This document shows positions 43,065-56,797 of a DNA stretch of 64,000 bases, one piece after another; position 1 is the first letter of the stretch; every line of letters begins with the position of its first letter. Made by a program: the position numbers and the translations under genes. The notes beneath the pieces are model-generated. The model was given only the letters and a program-made list of their open reading frames with translations, did no database searches and was not told the origin of the DNA. This stretch comes from JASHVB01 sp963780805 (GTDB taxonomy: Bacteria; Pseudomonadota; Alphaproteobacteria; Acetobacterales; Acetobacteraceae), in assembly GCA_963780805.1 (NCBI GenBank), contig CAWADP010000008.1, forward strand, positions 434,001 to 498,000, in the 5' to 3' direction.

Positions 43065-43190
43065 CGTAAAGGATCAAGCACACGCTTCCGCATGGGGGAG
43101 GGGGGTTGCTTCCGCTTGCGGCCGGACTCACACAGGAACGGTTTCGTGCGGCGAGTTTTTCCGACGGCCTCTGGGGTCTTTGCCTTCGAT

Positions 43191-43918
43191 TCAGCGTGGC
43201 CGGAGGATGGAAGACAGGGCGCGCAGCGGTGAAGTCGCAGCCCAGGAGGTAGAACCGCGCAGTGCAGCGATCTCCGCGAGCGCCGCATCGCGTTCCGCCA
43301 CGACCTTGTCGCGTTCCGCCGCGATCTTGCCGAGTTCAATGTTTCCCGCGCCGAAGATTGCTTCCCTGCCGGCTTCCGATCCGAGGTCGAAAAAGTCAGG
43401 TGATCGGCCTGTCGGCGCAAATAATGTTCCGCTGTCTTAGTCGACCGAAATGCGTGATAGATCCCACGGCACGCGATCTTGGGATGGCGCTGGTAAAACA
43501 CATGGTGGAACTCCACGGTGGCGAGAAGTTCCGTTACGCAAGCTGGGTTCGGCCCCCACCAGTTCGAGCCGTCGCCATTGAGCGTTGCTCCAGGATAGAA
43601 GACCATTGCCGGTCGGTTCAGCGTCAGAAGGTCCTCATGCGTCTCGATCACCAGTAGCTCGTTTGCGAGCGACGCGACATTCTTCAACACCATGATTGGA
43701 TCGATCATGCGGTAGAAGACACCCAGGAACAGTACGACATCGACAGATGCCATGCCGCCCGGCAATTCCGTCGGATCGATCTCCTGGGCCTCCACGTCGA
43801 GCGCGAGGCATGCGCGCGCAGCTTCGAACGCTTTCCTCCTTCCTCCTTCGGATCCAACGCAATAATGTCACATAGTAGCAACTTCCCGGTTTGTAGCCAG
43901 AGGCAGTGCTCGCCTCCC
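43191..43918 (-). pseudogene. SAM-dependent methyltransferase, 5'-truncated and frameshifted
   Basis: Three frame segments give one protein: CDIIALDP, then (frame change near 43838) KAFEAARACLALDVEAQEID, VDVVLFLGVFYRMIDPIMVL, LLVIETHEDLLTLNRPAMVF, LNGDGSNWWGPNPACVTELL, then (change near 43400) a coiled-coil tail ERDKVVAERDAALAEIAALR and ATSPLRALSSILRP. These match TylF/CmoB-like sugar or lipid methyltransferases often found in LPS or glycan clusters. The glycine-rich SAM loop is missing because the gene begins right at the end of the heptose kinase. Truncation points to real decay, though the indels may be assembly errors. Confidence 0.7.
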
Positions 43919-44956
43919 TCACACCGTCCACGACTCCGCGCCCTGCATCGTGAAGTGAACGCCGCTCGCGTCCGCGCCGGCGTCGTTCAAGGCGCGCACC
44001 ACCTGGAACCGCCGGTTCGGCGGCACGATGAACATCATGAACCCCCCGCCGCCGGCCCCTGACACCTTCCCGCCCGTCGCCCCATTGGCGAACGCCAGGT
44101 CGTAAAGCGACTCGATCCGCCCGGTGCTGATCCCCGGTGCCGTCCGCTGCTTCGCGATCCAGGAACGGTTCAACACCTCCGCCATGCGGGCAATCTGGCC
44201 CCGCAACAGCGCCTCCTTCATCTCCACCGCGTCGTCCTTGAGCTGGTGCAGCGCCCCCAGCGCCGTGTCGCCCGGCGCCGCCATCCGGCGCTGTTGCTCG
44301 ACAATGATCGCCTCCGACCGCCGCGACACGCCGGTGAAGCAGATCACCATGGCGGTCTCCAGCTCGTTCAGCACCCATGGTGCCACCCGGAGCGGATTGA
44401 CGATCACCCGGTCGGCGGCATGGAACTCGATGAAGTTCACCCCGCCGAAGGTGGCGGCGTATTGGTCCTGCTTGCCGCCGGCCAGGCCCAGCTCGATGCG
44501 TTCCACCTCGAACGCCAGGTGCGCCACGTCGTACGGCCCCAGCGGCGCGGCCAGGAACGCGGCGAACGCCTCCACCATCGCCACCACCAGCGCCGAGGAC
44601 GATCCCAGCCCGGACCCCGCCGGCGCGTCCACATACGAGACCAGCCGGACCGGCGGGACCGTCCCGCCGGCGAACTGCCGCAGCATCCGTCGCGCCACGC
44701 CCGCATGGAGTTGCAGTCGCGCCGTGCCCAGCGCCTCCAGATCCAGGGGAAAATCCTCCTCGATCCCAAGGTCCGGCGCACCGAAATGCAGGCGGCCATC
44801 GGCGGCCGGTTCGATGAAGCCGTACGCATAGCGGTCGATCGTCATGTTCAGGACGGCCCCGCCATACTGGTCGCAATACGGGCTGAGGTCGGTGCCCCCG
44901 CCGGCGAAGCCGAGCCGCAGCGGAACCCGGGCACGCACAATGGACTTGGATTTCAA
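43919..44956 (-). CDS. hddA: D-glycero-alpha-D-manno-heptose 7-phosphate kinase-like GHMP kinase
   Basis: About 345 residues. RVPLRLGFAGGGTDLSPYCD and GGAVLNMTIDRYAY mark the heptose-kinase branch; the ATP loop is PAGSGLGSSSALVVAMVEAF, then GGKQDQYAATFGGVNFIEF and the C-terminal SGAGGGGFMMF. It makes the heptose 1,7-bisphosphate used for GDP-heptose in surface glycans. The start is most likely TTG at 44956: GAGGAGGGG lies five bases before it, while the ATG at 44989 has no such site. A methyltransferase remnant follows, suggesting the edge of a lost glycan cluster. Confidence 0.8.
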   Translation of the reverse strand: MKSKSIVRARVPLRLGFAGGGTDLSPYCDQYGGAVLNMTIDRYAYGFIEPAADGRLHFGAPDLGIEEDFPLDLEALGTARLQLHAGVARRMLRQFAGGTVPPVRLVSYVDAPAGSGLGSSSALVVAMVEAFAAFLAAPLGPYDVAHLAFEVERIELGLAGGKQDQYAATFGGVNFIEFHAADRVIVNPLRVAPWVLNELETAMVICFTGVSRRSEAIIVEQQRRMAAPGDTALGALHQLKDDAVEMKEALLRGQIARMAEVLNRSWIAKQRTAPGISTGRIESLYDLAFANGATGGKVSGAGGGGFMMFIVPPNRRFQVVRALNDAGADASGVHFTMQGAESWTV

Positions 44957-45416
44957 CGCGCCCCTCCTCGCAGTTTCGTGAGCGCGCATGATACTGCCGC
45001 GGCCCGGCGGGATTCCAGCACAGGATTCCCCACAAGGATTCCACCGTGGTATTCAAGCTCGGCGATCCGGCAATGCAACGCCGTTGCATCGTCGGCGCTA
45101 AGCGGGCGTGGAACGATCCGGCCGCGTGCTCCCACAGGGGAGTTCCCACGGGGAGCTCCGGGCGGCACTACCACGGGCGCTCTCCCGGGCGCTCCCGGGC
45201 ATGTGATGAGAGGTCGCAGGTTTGCATGCGGCGGATCATGTGCCAAGTGCCGCAAACTCAACGCCCGCTGGCGCGCCTTCGCGGCTTCACCCTCGGCATC
45301 GGACACAAATAGTGGCAGGCAGGACAGCCCGGAACGCTCACGCTTCGGATCCGGCACTGCACGGTCCGACTCGAGGGACGCAGAGCCAAAGGAAGCAGGG
45401 CCAAAGGAAGAACGGA
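44957..45416. other. Divergent gene-free region between hddA and glgE
   Basis: About 460 bases. It contains GGATTCC three times (45010-45050), a low-complexity CCCACGGGG/GGGCGCTCCC tract, and directly before glgE a tandem duplication of the ribosome-site segment GCCAAAGGAAG (45386 and 45401). It should contain the promoter of the glgE-treY cluster. No gene found. Confidence 0.5.
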
Positions 45417-48400
45417 ATGGCGGCAAAGATCTATCATGTGCATCCATTGGTCGCCGGCCCGCTTGCCGCCTGGCCTGCGATGTTCGCGCGCATCCGCGCG
45501 ATGGGATTCGACCATGTCTGCGTCGCGCCGCCCTTCGCCCCTGACCCCGGCGGCGATATTTACGTGACCGCCGATCATGAGGCACTGCATCCGGCATTGG
45601 GCTGGGACGGCCCCGCCGACGCCGGGATTGCCCACATCGCAGGGCATGCAGCGCAGCATGGCCTGCGGTTGATGCTGGACCTGGTGCTGTACCAGGTGGC
45701 GGCGAACGCCACGGTGCGGCAGCGCGCGCCCGGCTGGTTCAGCACCGGCTTTTGCGGCGGCGCGCCCGATCCGCGCCGCGCCCCGGCGCGGCCGGACGCC
45801 GCCGCGCCGCGCTTCGGCGCGACCGACACCGCCGAGGCCCTCACCGACTGGTGGTCCGACCGGCTCACGCGCCTGCGTCGCGCCGGCGTAGCCGGGTTCC
45901 GTGCCGTCGAGCCGGACCGCGTGCCGCCCGCCGTGTGGCGCCGCCTGATCGAACGCCTGCGCACCGCCGCGCCCGACGCGCTGATGCTCGCCTGGACCCC
46001 AGGCACCGGCCGCGGCGCCGCTACCCGGCTGGCTGGGACAGGATTTGATCTGGTGGCGGCGTCGGTGGCGTGGTGGGACGGTCGCTCGCCCTGGCTGATC
46101 GAGGAAATGGAGGCGCTGCGTCCGGTCGCCCCGGCGATCGGCTCACCGGAGCCGTCGTTCTTCGAGCGGCTGGCGACTTCGACTGCCGTCCGGCGCCGAT
46201 GTCGCCGGCGCCTACCGTCACGCGCTGCGGGTCACCGCGGCGATCACCGCGGGCATGTTCGTGCCGATGGGCTTTGAATACGCGACCCGCCGCCCGTTCG
46301 ATGCTGCCCGCGCCACGCCGGAGGACCTGCGGCGCGCGCAGGCCGACGCCCCCTGCGACCTGAGCGAAGACGTGGCCGAGGCGAACGATCTGCTGGACGG
46401 CATGGCGGCACAGAATGTGAACGGCGCGGTCCGGCAGCTTTCGGCGTCGTCGGCACCGGCGACCGCGCTACTGCGCTGCGATAGGCCCGATCCGCGCGAC
46501 GCCAACCGCGCCGCCGTCGTGCTGATCAATCCCGGCCTTGCCGCGCCGGCTCCGCTGCCGATCAGCCTGTTCCCCCTGCCGCCGCAGGCCGGGGCCGCGT
46601 TCAGCCCGCCGGAGCCGTTGGACGAGGGCACCGACGCTATCGTCCCGCTGGCGCCGGGCGAAGTGCGCGTCCTGACCTACGCCAAAGCGTCGGCGATCGG
46701 GCAGGCGAACCACCTGGCGGACCTGGACCGCGCCGCCGAGTCGGCCACGCGAATCGCCATCGAATCCATCGCCCCCTCGGTCCCGGACGGCGACTACGCG
46801 GTCAGGCGCGTGGTCGGCGAGGCCATCACCGTCGCCGCCGATATCGTCGCCGACGGCCACGAGGTCCTTGCCGCAGCCTTGCTCTGGCGCGCCGCCGACG
46901 AGACGAGATGGCACCGCGAACCCATGACCCTGGTGGAGAACGACCGCTGGGAAGCGGTCTTCGCTCCCGCACGCGTCGGTCCGCATCTGTTCTCGGTCGA
47001 AGCGTGGTGGGACGTGTGGGGCACTTTCCGCCACGACCTTCACGCCAAGCACGCCGCCGGCGTGCCCGTGATGCTCGAGATCGAGGAAGGCCGCCGCATG
47101 CTGGACGCAGCGGCGCAGCGCTCCGAGGGACCGAAGCAGGACAAGCTGTCCATCCTGTTGCGGCACTTCGAAGCGGCGGACGAAGCCGGCCGGATCGAGC
47201 TGCTGCTGTCGGACGCGGCGCTGGCGGCGATGCGGGCGGTGGACCCGCAGGATTTCCTGGTTCGCCACGCCCCGCCAGTGCGCCTGGACGCCGCCCGCCC
47301 GCAGGCCCGCTTCGCAAGCTGGTACGAGATGTTCCCGCGCTCGGCGACCACCGATCCGGCGCGGCACGGCACGTTCAACGACGTCATCGCCCGCCTGCCG
47401 GCGATCCGCGCCATGGGCTTCGACGTCCTGTACTTTCCCCCCATCCATCCGATCGGCCACACCAACCGCAAGGCCCGCAACAACGGGCTGCGCGCGGAAC
47501 CGGGCGACGTCGGCAGCCCCTATGCGATCGGCAGCGAGGAAGGTGGCCACGACGCCGTCCACCCGCAGCTCGGCACGCTGGAGGATTTTCGCGCTCTGGT
47601 CGCCGCGGCCAAGGCGCTCGAGCTGGAAATCGCGCTGGACTTCGCAATCCAGTGTTCGCCCGACCATCCGTGGCTCAAGCAGCACCCGGAGTGGTTCCGT
47701 TGGCGCCCGGACGGCTCGTTGCGCTATGCGGAGAACCCGCCGAAGAAATACGAGGATATCGTCAATCCGGATTTCTATGCGCCGCTGGCGTTTCCCGGGC
47801 TGTGGCATGCGCTGCGCGACGTGGTGCAATTCTGGGTAGGGCAGGGGGTGCGGATTTTCCGGGTGGACAATCCGCACACCAAGCCGATGCCATTCTGGCG
47901 CTGGATGATCGCGGACATACGCGACCGCCATCCCGACGTGATCTTCCTGGCCGAGGCGTTCACCCGGCCAAAGGTGATGTACCGGCTGGCTAAGGAGGGC
48001 TTTACCCAGTCCTACACCTACTTCACCTGGCGCAACACCAAGCAGGAGATGACCGAGTATCTGACCGAACTGAATACCCCGCCGGTCAGCGACTTCTTCC
48101 GCCCCAACTTCTTCGTCAACACGCCGGACATCAACCCGCCGTTCCTGCAGACCGGCGGCCGCCCGGCTTTCCTGATCCGCGCCGCGCTGGCCACCATGCT
48201 TTCCGGTTTGTGGGGCATGTATTCCGGCTTCGAGATCTGCGAGTCCGCACCGTTGCCGGGCCGCGAGGAATACCTGGACGCGGAGAAATACGAGATCCGC
48301 GTGCGCGACTTCAACGCGCCCGGCAACATCGTGGCCGAGATCGCTGCGCTGAACCGCATCCGCCGCGAGCATCCGGCATTGCAGACCCATCTCGGCGTGG

Positions 48401-48690
48401 AATTCTATCCCGCGTTCAACGACCAGGTTCTGTTGTTCGGCAAGCGCGTGCCGGAAGATCGCGAGATGATCCTGGTCGCCGTCAGCTTTGACCCTCACAA
48501 TGCGCAGGAGGCGGACATCGAATTGCCGCTATGGGAAATGGACCAGCCGGAAAATGGCGCACTGGACGCCACCGACCTGATGCGCGGCCACCGTTTCACC
48601 TGGTATGGCAAGCGCCAGCACATTCGTCTTGATCCTGCGGACCTGCCTTTCGCCATCTGGCAGGTGACCGCACCGGGAGTTCCGAAATGA
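45417..48690 (+). CDS. glgE: GlgE maltosyltransferase with N-terminal amylase-like extension (two frameshifts)
   Basis: About 1090 residues when two one-base losses (~46175 and ~46195, both GCGG reduced to GCG) are restored. Residues ~1-290 form a degenerate GH13-like module (MAAKIYHVHPLVAGPLAAWP, FDHVCVAPPFAPDPGGD). The GlgE part follows: an N-domain (WRAADETRWHREPMTL, VEAWWDVWGTFRHDLHAK), then GH13_3 with FDVLYFPPIHPIGHTNRKAR, the nucleophile Asp in RIFRVDNPHTKPMPFW and the acid Glu in VIFLAEAFTRPKVM. GlgE extends alpha-1,4-glucan with maltose 1-phosphate made by the maltokinase next door. AAAGGAAG precedes the ATG. Confidence 0.92.
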
Positions 48691-48733
48691 ACACGGCGGT
48701 GGTTGTAGAAGTGAGCGCGGCGGTGGTTGTAAA

Positions 48734-48848
48734 GGACACCCCCTCCCCTTGTGGGAGGGGGATGGGGGGAGGGGTGCGTACATCTGTCGGCGTTGGTTTG
48801 CACGCACCCCTCCCCCCATCCCCCTCCCACAAGACGAGGGGGTGTCCC
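48734..48848. repeat. C-rich inverted repeat, copy 2
   Basis: Arms 48734-48778 (GGACACCCCCTCCCCTTGTG ...) and 48803-48848 are inverted with minor mismatches. It lies between glgE and treS, inside what should be one transcript, so it could attenuate transcription or stabilise mRNA ends. Confidence 0.85.
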
Positions 48849-48922
48849 TATGTTCTTCATGTTCTTGCTTTCGCCCACCTCCATACCATCACCTCCCACC
48901 CACGCCTCTCCGGAGCCCCCCA

Positions 48923-52210
<3,288 letters not shown>

Positions 52211-52214
<4 letters not shown>

Positions 52215-54418
52215 ATGACATCGTCATCGAAGTCCCCGGTCTGTTGCCAGAAATCGCGGCACAGCTCGCCGAGGGCAAGCTGCGCGATCCGTTTGCGGCA
52301 CTGGGCCCGCACGAGACCGGCGCTGGCCGCATCGTGCGCGCCTTCCTGCCGGGGGCGCGAGACGTGGAAGTGCTGGCGCGCAGCGACGGCCACCGCATCG
52401 GCACGCTGCTGCCCAGCCAGCCCCACGGCCTGTTCGTCGGCCGGGTGGAATCGCGCGAGGACTACCGCCTGCGCATCGCCTGGCCCGACGCCACGCAGGA
52501 AACCGAGGACCCCTATGCGTTCACCCAGCTTCAGCTGAGCGACAACGATCTGTTCTTGTTCAACGAAGGCCGGCTGTTCGAGCTGGCGTTCACGCTCGGT
52601 TCCGTGCCGGTGACGGTCGATGGCGTGAAGGGCGTGCGTTTCGCCGTGTGGGCGCCGAACGCCCAGGCCGTTTCGGTGGTGGGCGATTTCAACGCCTGGG
52701 ACCCGCGCCGCCATCCGATGCGCCTGCGCTTTCCCGCCGGCGTCTGGGAACTCTTCGTTCCGCGCCTGGAACCGGGTGCGCGCTATAAGTACGACCTTGT
52801 CGACCCGTGGGGGAATCGCCTGCCGCAGAAGGCCGATCCGCTGGCGCGGGCGACCGAATCACCACCCGCAACCGCGTCGGTCGTCGCCGACACGCTGCCG
52901 TTCGTCTGGCATGACGAGGCCTGGATGCAGCAGCGTGCCGCGCGTCACGGCGTCGATGCGCCGCTGGCGATCTACGAAGTGCACGCCGCGTCCTGGTTCC
53001 GTCCGGAAGCCGGCCGCACGCCCACGTGGGACGAACTGACCGAACGCCTGGTGCCTTACCTGGTGGAAATGGGCTTCACCCATGTCGAGCTGATGCCGGT
53101 GGCAGAGCACCCGTTCGGCGGTTCCTGGGGCTATCAGCCGCTGGGGCTGTTCGCACCCTCCGGACGCTTCGGCCCGCCGGAAGGTTTTTGTCGGTTCGTC
53201 GATGCCTGTCACCGCGCCAATATCGGCGTCTTCATCGACTGGGTGCCGGCCCATTTCCCCACCGACGCGCACGGGCTCGCCCGTTTCGACGGCACCGCGC
53301 TTTACGAACACCAGGACCCGCGCGAGGGCTACCACCAGGACTGGAACACCTACATCTATAATTTCGGCCGCCGCGAGGTGCAGGGCTTCCTCATTGCCAG
53401 CGGCATCCACTGGCTGGAGCATTTCCACGTCGACGGACTGCGCGTCGATGCGGTGGCGTCGATGCTGTATCGCGACTACAGCCGCAAGCAAGGCGAGTGG
53501 ATTCCCAACATCTACGGCGGGCGGGAGAATCTGGAAGCGATCGGCTTCCTCCGCCACTGCAACGCCGTCGTCCGCGAACGCTGCCCCGGCGCGATGACAA
53601 TTGCCGAAGAGTCCACCGCCTGGCCGGGCGTGTCCCGCCCGATCAGCGACGGCGGCCTCGGCTTCGCCTACAAGTGGAACATGGGCTGGATGCACGACAC
53701 GCTCGGCTATATGGAGCATGCTCCGGTCCACCGCTCCTGGCACCACAACGACATGACCTTCGGCTTACTCTACGCGTTCAGCGAGAACTTCGTGCTGCCG
53801 CTGTCGCATGATGAAGTGGTGTATGGCAAAGGCTCGTTGATCCGGAAGATGCCGGGCGACGACTGGCAGCGCTTCGCCAACCTGCGCGCCTATTTCGGCT
53901 TCATGTGGGGCCATCCCGGCAAGAAGCTGCTGTTCATGGGCGGCGAAATCGCGCAGTGGGACGAATGGAGCCACGACGGCTCGATCCAGTGGGACCTGCT
54001 GCAATTTCCCCGCCACCGCGGCATGCAGCGCCTGCTCCAGGACCTGAACGCGCTGCACCGGGACGAACCGGCGCTGCACCAGCGCGATACGGTTTCGACC
54101 GGTTTCCGCTGGGTGATCGGCGATGACCGTGCCAACGCGGTGTTCGCGTTCCTGCGCTATGGCAACGATGCGGCGCGGCCGGTGCTGGTGGTGTCCAACT
54201 TCACCCCGGTGCCGCGCACCGGCTACGCGATCGGCGTCCCGCGTCCCGGCGCGTGGCGGGAGCTGCTGAATTCGGACGCGGAAATCTACGGCGGCTCCAA
54301 CACGGGCAATGGCGGCCTGGTGCAGCCCGTCCCGCTGCAGCGCCACGGTGAGGCACAATCGCTCGAACTGACGCTGCCGGCGTTGGCAACGTTGTATCTG
54401 GCGCCGGAGCCGGCATAA
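52211..54418 (+). CDS. glgB: 1,4-alpha-glucan branching enzyme
   Basis: 735 residues: N-terminal glucan-binding modules (RFAVWAPNAQAVSVVGDFNAW, CBM48), then GH13_9 catalytic core VELMPVAEHPFGGSWGYQ, nucleophile in VDGLRVDAVASMLYRDYSRK, acid in MTIAEESTAWPGV and VLPLSHDEVVYGKGSLI. It adds alpha-1,6 branches to the glucan made by GlgE. The GTG start overlaps the treS stop (GTGA), so it is translationally coupled. Confidence 0.97.
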
Positions 54419-54697
54419 AGGCGGCTCGCCTTGCACGCAGCGTCGCGGATGAGAATGGGCCGCTGGTGGGTGAGAATGGCCGTGGGTGAGAATGGCCGTG
54501 GGTGAGAATGGAGGGTGAGAGTAGTGTAAGCGTAAGGAAAACACCCCCTCGCTCAAGGGGCGGGGGTGTCGCTATTCGCTATTCGCTTCTCACTATTCAC
54601 TTCTCACTATGCACTTCTCACTATTCACTTCTCACTATCCACGGTCCTCCATTCCTCACATCCTTCTTGCACATGGCGCGCGAGAGGATTCTGCCCG
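54419..54697. repeat. Spacer of tandem repeats before glgX
   Basis: GGGTGAGAATGGCCGTG recurs at ~17-base spacing (54463-54515), a short C-rich hairpin ACACCCCCTCGCTCAAGGGG at 54541-54570 follows, and then TTCTCACTATTCAC-type units repeat (54575-54650). No gene. Confidence 0.75.
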
Positions 54698-56797
54698 ATG
54701 CCCCACGTCCCGGATGTGCTCCTACCCGGCAAGCCTTATCCACTGGGTGCGACCTGGGACGGTCTCGGGGTCAACTTCGCCGTCTTCTCCGCGCACGCCG
54801 CCCGCATCGACCTCTGTCTCTTTGAACCGTCGGGCCGTCACGAAACCGCCCGCCACTCTCTCTGCGAGCACACCGACCAGATCTGGCACGGCTACCTGCC
54901 CGATGCCGCCGCCGGCCTGCTGTACGGCTATCGTGCCTACGGTCCCTACGAACCCTCACTCGGCCACCGTTTCAACCCCAACAAGCTCCTGCTCGATCCC
55001 TATGCCCGCGGGATTTCCGGCAGCCTGATCTGGTCTGACGTCTTGTACGGCTTCCGTCAGCAATCCCCGCGCGCCGACCTCTCGTACGATCGCCGTGACA
55101 GTGCGCCCTCGATGCCGAAAGCCGTCGTCGCCGACAACTCGTTCAACTGGGGCGACGACCATCCGCCTGCCATCCCCTGGTCCGACACCGTCATCTACGA
55201 AGCCCACGTCCGCGGCCTGACCAAATTGCACCCGGGGATCGGCCGCCAGGAACGCGGTACCTTCGCCGCACTGGCCGCGCCGCCGATGCTGGACCACTAC
55301 CGCCGCCTCGGCATCACCGCGATCGAGCTGCTTCCCGTGCATGCCTTCGTGCAGGACCGCCGGCTGTTGCAGCAGGGGCTCCGCAACTACTGGGGCTACA
55401 ACACGCTGGCCTTCTTCGCACCAGAGCAGACCTACCTCTCCAACGGCGCGGCCAATGAAATGCGCGCCGCCATCCGCCGCCTGCACGCGGTGGGCATCGA
55501 GGTGATTCTCGACGTCGTATACAACCATACCGCCGAAGCGGGCGAAACCGGCCCCACGCTTTCGTTCCGTGGCCTGGACAATGCCAGCTACTACTGGCTG
55601 GAAGCCGATGACCCGCGCCGCTACGTCAATCATACCGGCACCGGCAACGCGCTGAACCTGACGCATCCGCGAGTCTTGCAAATGGTGACGGACAGCCTGC
55701 GCTACTGGGTGACCTCCTTCCACGTGGACGGCTTCCGCTTCGATCTCACCGCCACGCTGGGCCGCGAGGCCAACGGCTTCGACCCGGGCGCCGGGTTTTT
55801 CGACGTGTTGCGCCAGGACCCTGTGCTCGCGGACGTGAAGCTGATCGCGGAGCCGTGGGACATCGGCGACGGCGGTTATCAGCTCGGCCGCCACCCCGCC
55901 GGGTTTGCCGAATGGAACGACCGCTTCCGCGACGGCATCCGCCGCTTCTGGCGCGGCGACGCCAGCCAGCGCGCCGAGATCGCCGCGCGCCTCGCGGGCT
56001 CGGCCGATCTATTCGAACATCACGGGCGGCGCGCCTGGGCGTCGGTCAATCATGCCACCTGCCATGACGGTTTCACTCTTGTCGATCTTGTGACCTACGC
56101 TCGCAAACAAAATGAGGCGAACGGGGAAGCCAACAACGACGGGTCGCCTAATAATGTCTCCGCCAACTGGGGCGTGGAGGGACCGAGTGACGATCCCGTC
56201 ATCAATGAAACTCGGGCGCGCGTCCGCCGTGCCTTGCTGGCCACCGTGTTCTTCGCGGCCGGCACGCCGATGCTGCTGGCCGGCGACGAAGCCGGCCGCA
56301 CGCAGCGCGGCAACAATAACGCGTATTGCCAGGACAACGAGATTTCCTGGCTCGATTGGCAGGCAGCGGCGAGGGAGGAAAACGCTACGCTTGCCCTCTA
56401 TGTCGCGCGGCTGATCGCGTTGCGGAAACAGTACCCGGTACTGCGCTGGCCCGTGTTTTTGCACGGCCGCGCGCAGCCGGCGCCGGGTGTGAAGGATATC
56501 GCTTGGTTCGACGAGCAGGGGATGGAGATGTCGCCTGAGGCGTGGAACGAACCGCAGCAGCGAACGTTGATACTGCGCCGCGCGGCAGCCGATGGGGACG
56601 GAAGGGTGACGATCCTGACGCTATTGCTGAACCCGACCGACGATACCCGCCGGTTCCGGCTGCCGCTGCCACGGCTTGCGTGCATGATCCTGCTGGATAC
56701 CGCTGCTCCGGAACTGTCCTCCCGCGCCGTCACCGGCGGTACGCTGAGCGTCGGCGCGCACAGCGCCATTCTGGTGCACGCGGAGGCAGCCACATGA
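54698..56797 (+). CDS. glgX: Glycogen debranching enzyme GlgX
   Basis: 699 residues, isoamylase type (GH13_11). PYPLGATWDGLGVNFAVFSA and YGPYEPSLGHRFNPNKLLLDPYA-like opening, then AIELLPVHAFVQDRRL, VILDVVYNHTAEA, nucleophile in VDGFRFDLTATLGRE, acid in VKLIAEPWDIGDGGYQLG and NHATCHDGFTLVDL. It cuts alpha-1,6 branches to release linear chains for TreY. The ATG at 54698 follows GAGAGGA; the longer frame is repeat DNA. Its stop overlaps treZ (ATGA). Confidence 0.96.
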   Translation: MPHVPDVLLPGKPYPLGATWDGLGVNFAVFSAHAARIDLCLFEPSGRHETARHSLCEHTDQIWHGYLPDAAAGLLYGYRAYGPYEPSLGHRFNPNKLLLDPYARGISGSLIWSDVLYGFRQQSPRADLSYDRRDSAPSMPKAVVADNSFNWGDDHPPAIPWSDTVIYEAHVRGLTKLHPGIGRQERGTFAALAAPPMLDHYRRLGITAIELLPVHAFVQDRRLLQQGLRNYWGYNTLAFFAPEQTYLSNGAANEMRAAIRRLHAVGIEVILDVVYNHTAEAGETGPTLSFRGLDNASYYWLEADDPRRYVNHTGTGNALNLTHPRVLQMVTDSLRYWVTSFHVDGFRFDLTATLGREANGFDPGAGFFDVLRQDPVLADVKLIAEPWDIGDGGYQLGRHPAGFAEWNDRFRDGIRRFWRGDASQRAEIAARLAGSADLFEHHGRRAWASVNHATCHDGFTLVDLVTYARKQNEANGEANNDGSPNNVSANWGVEGPSDDPVINETRARVRRALLATVFFAAGTPMLLAGDEAGRTQRGNNNAYCQDNEISWLDWQAAAREENATLALYVARLIALRKQYPVLRWPVFLHGRAQPAPGVKDIAWFDEQGMEMSPEAWNEPQQRTLILRRAAADGDGRVTILTLLLNPTDDTRRFRLPLPRLACMILLDTAAPELSSRAVTGGTLSVGAHSAILVHAEAAT

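Noticed and set aside
46468..48498. 676-residue minus-strand open frame
   Set aside because: Antisense to glgE; low-complexity charged translation without motifs.
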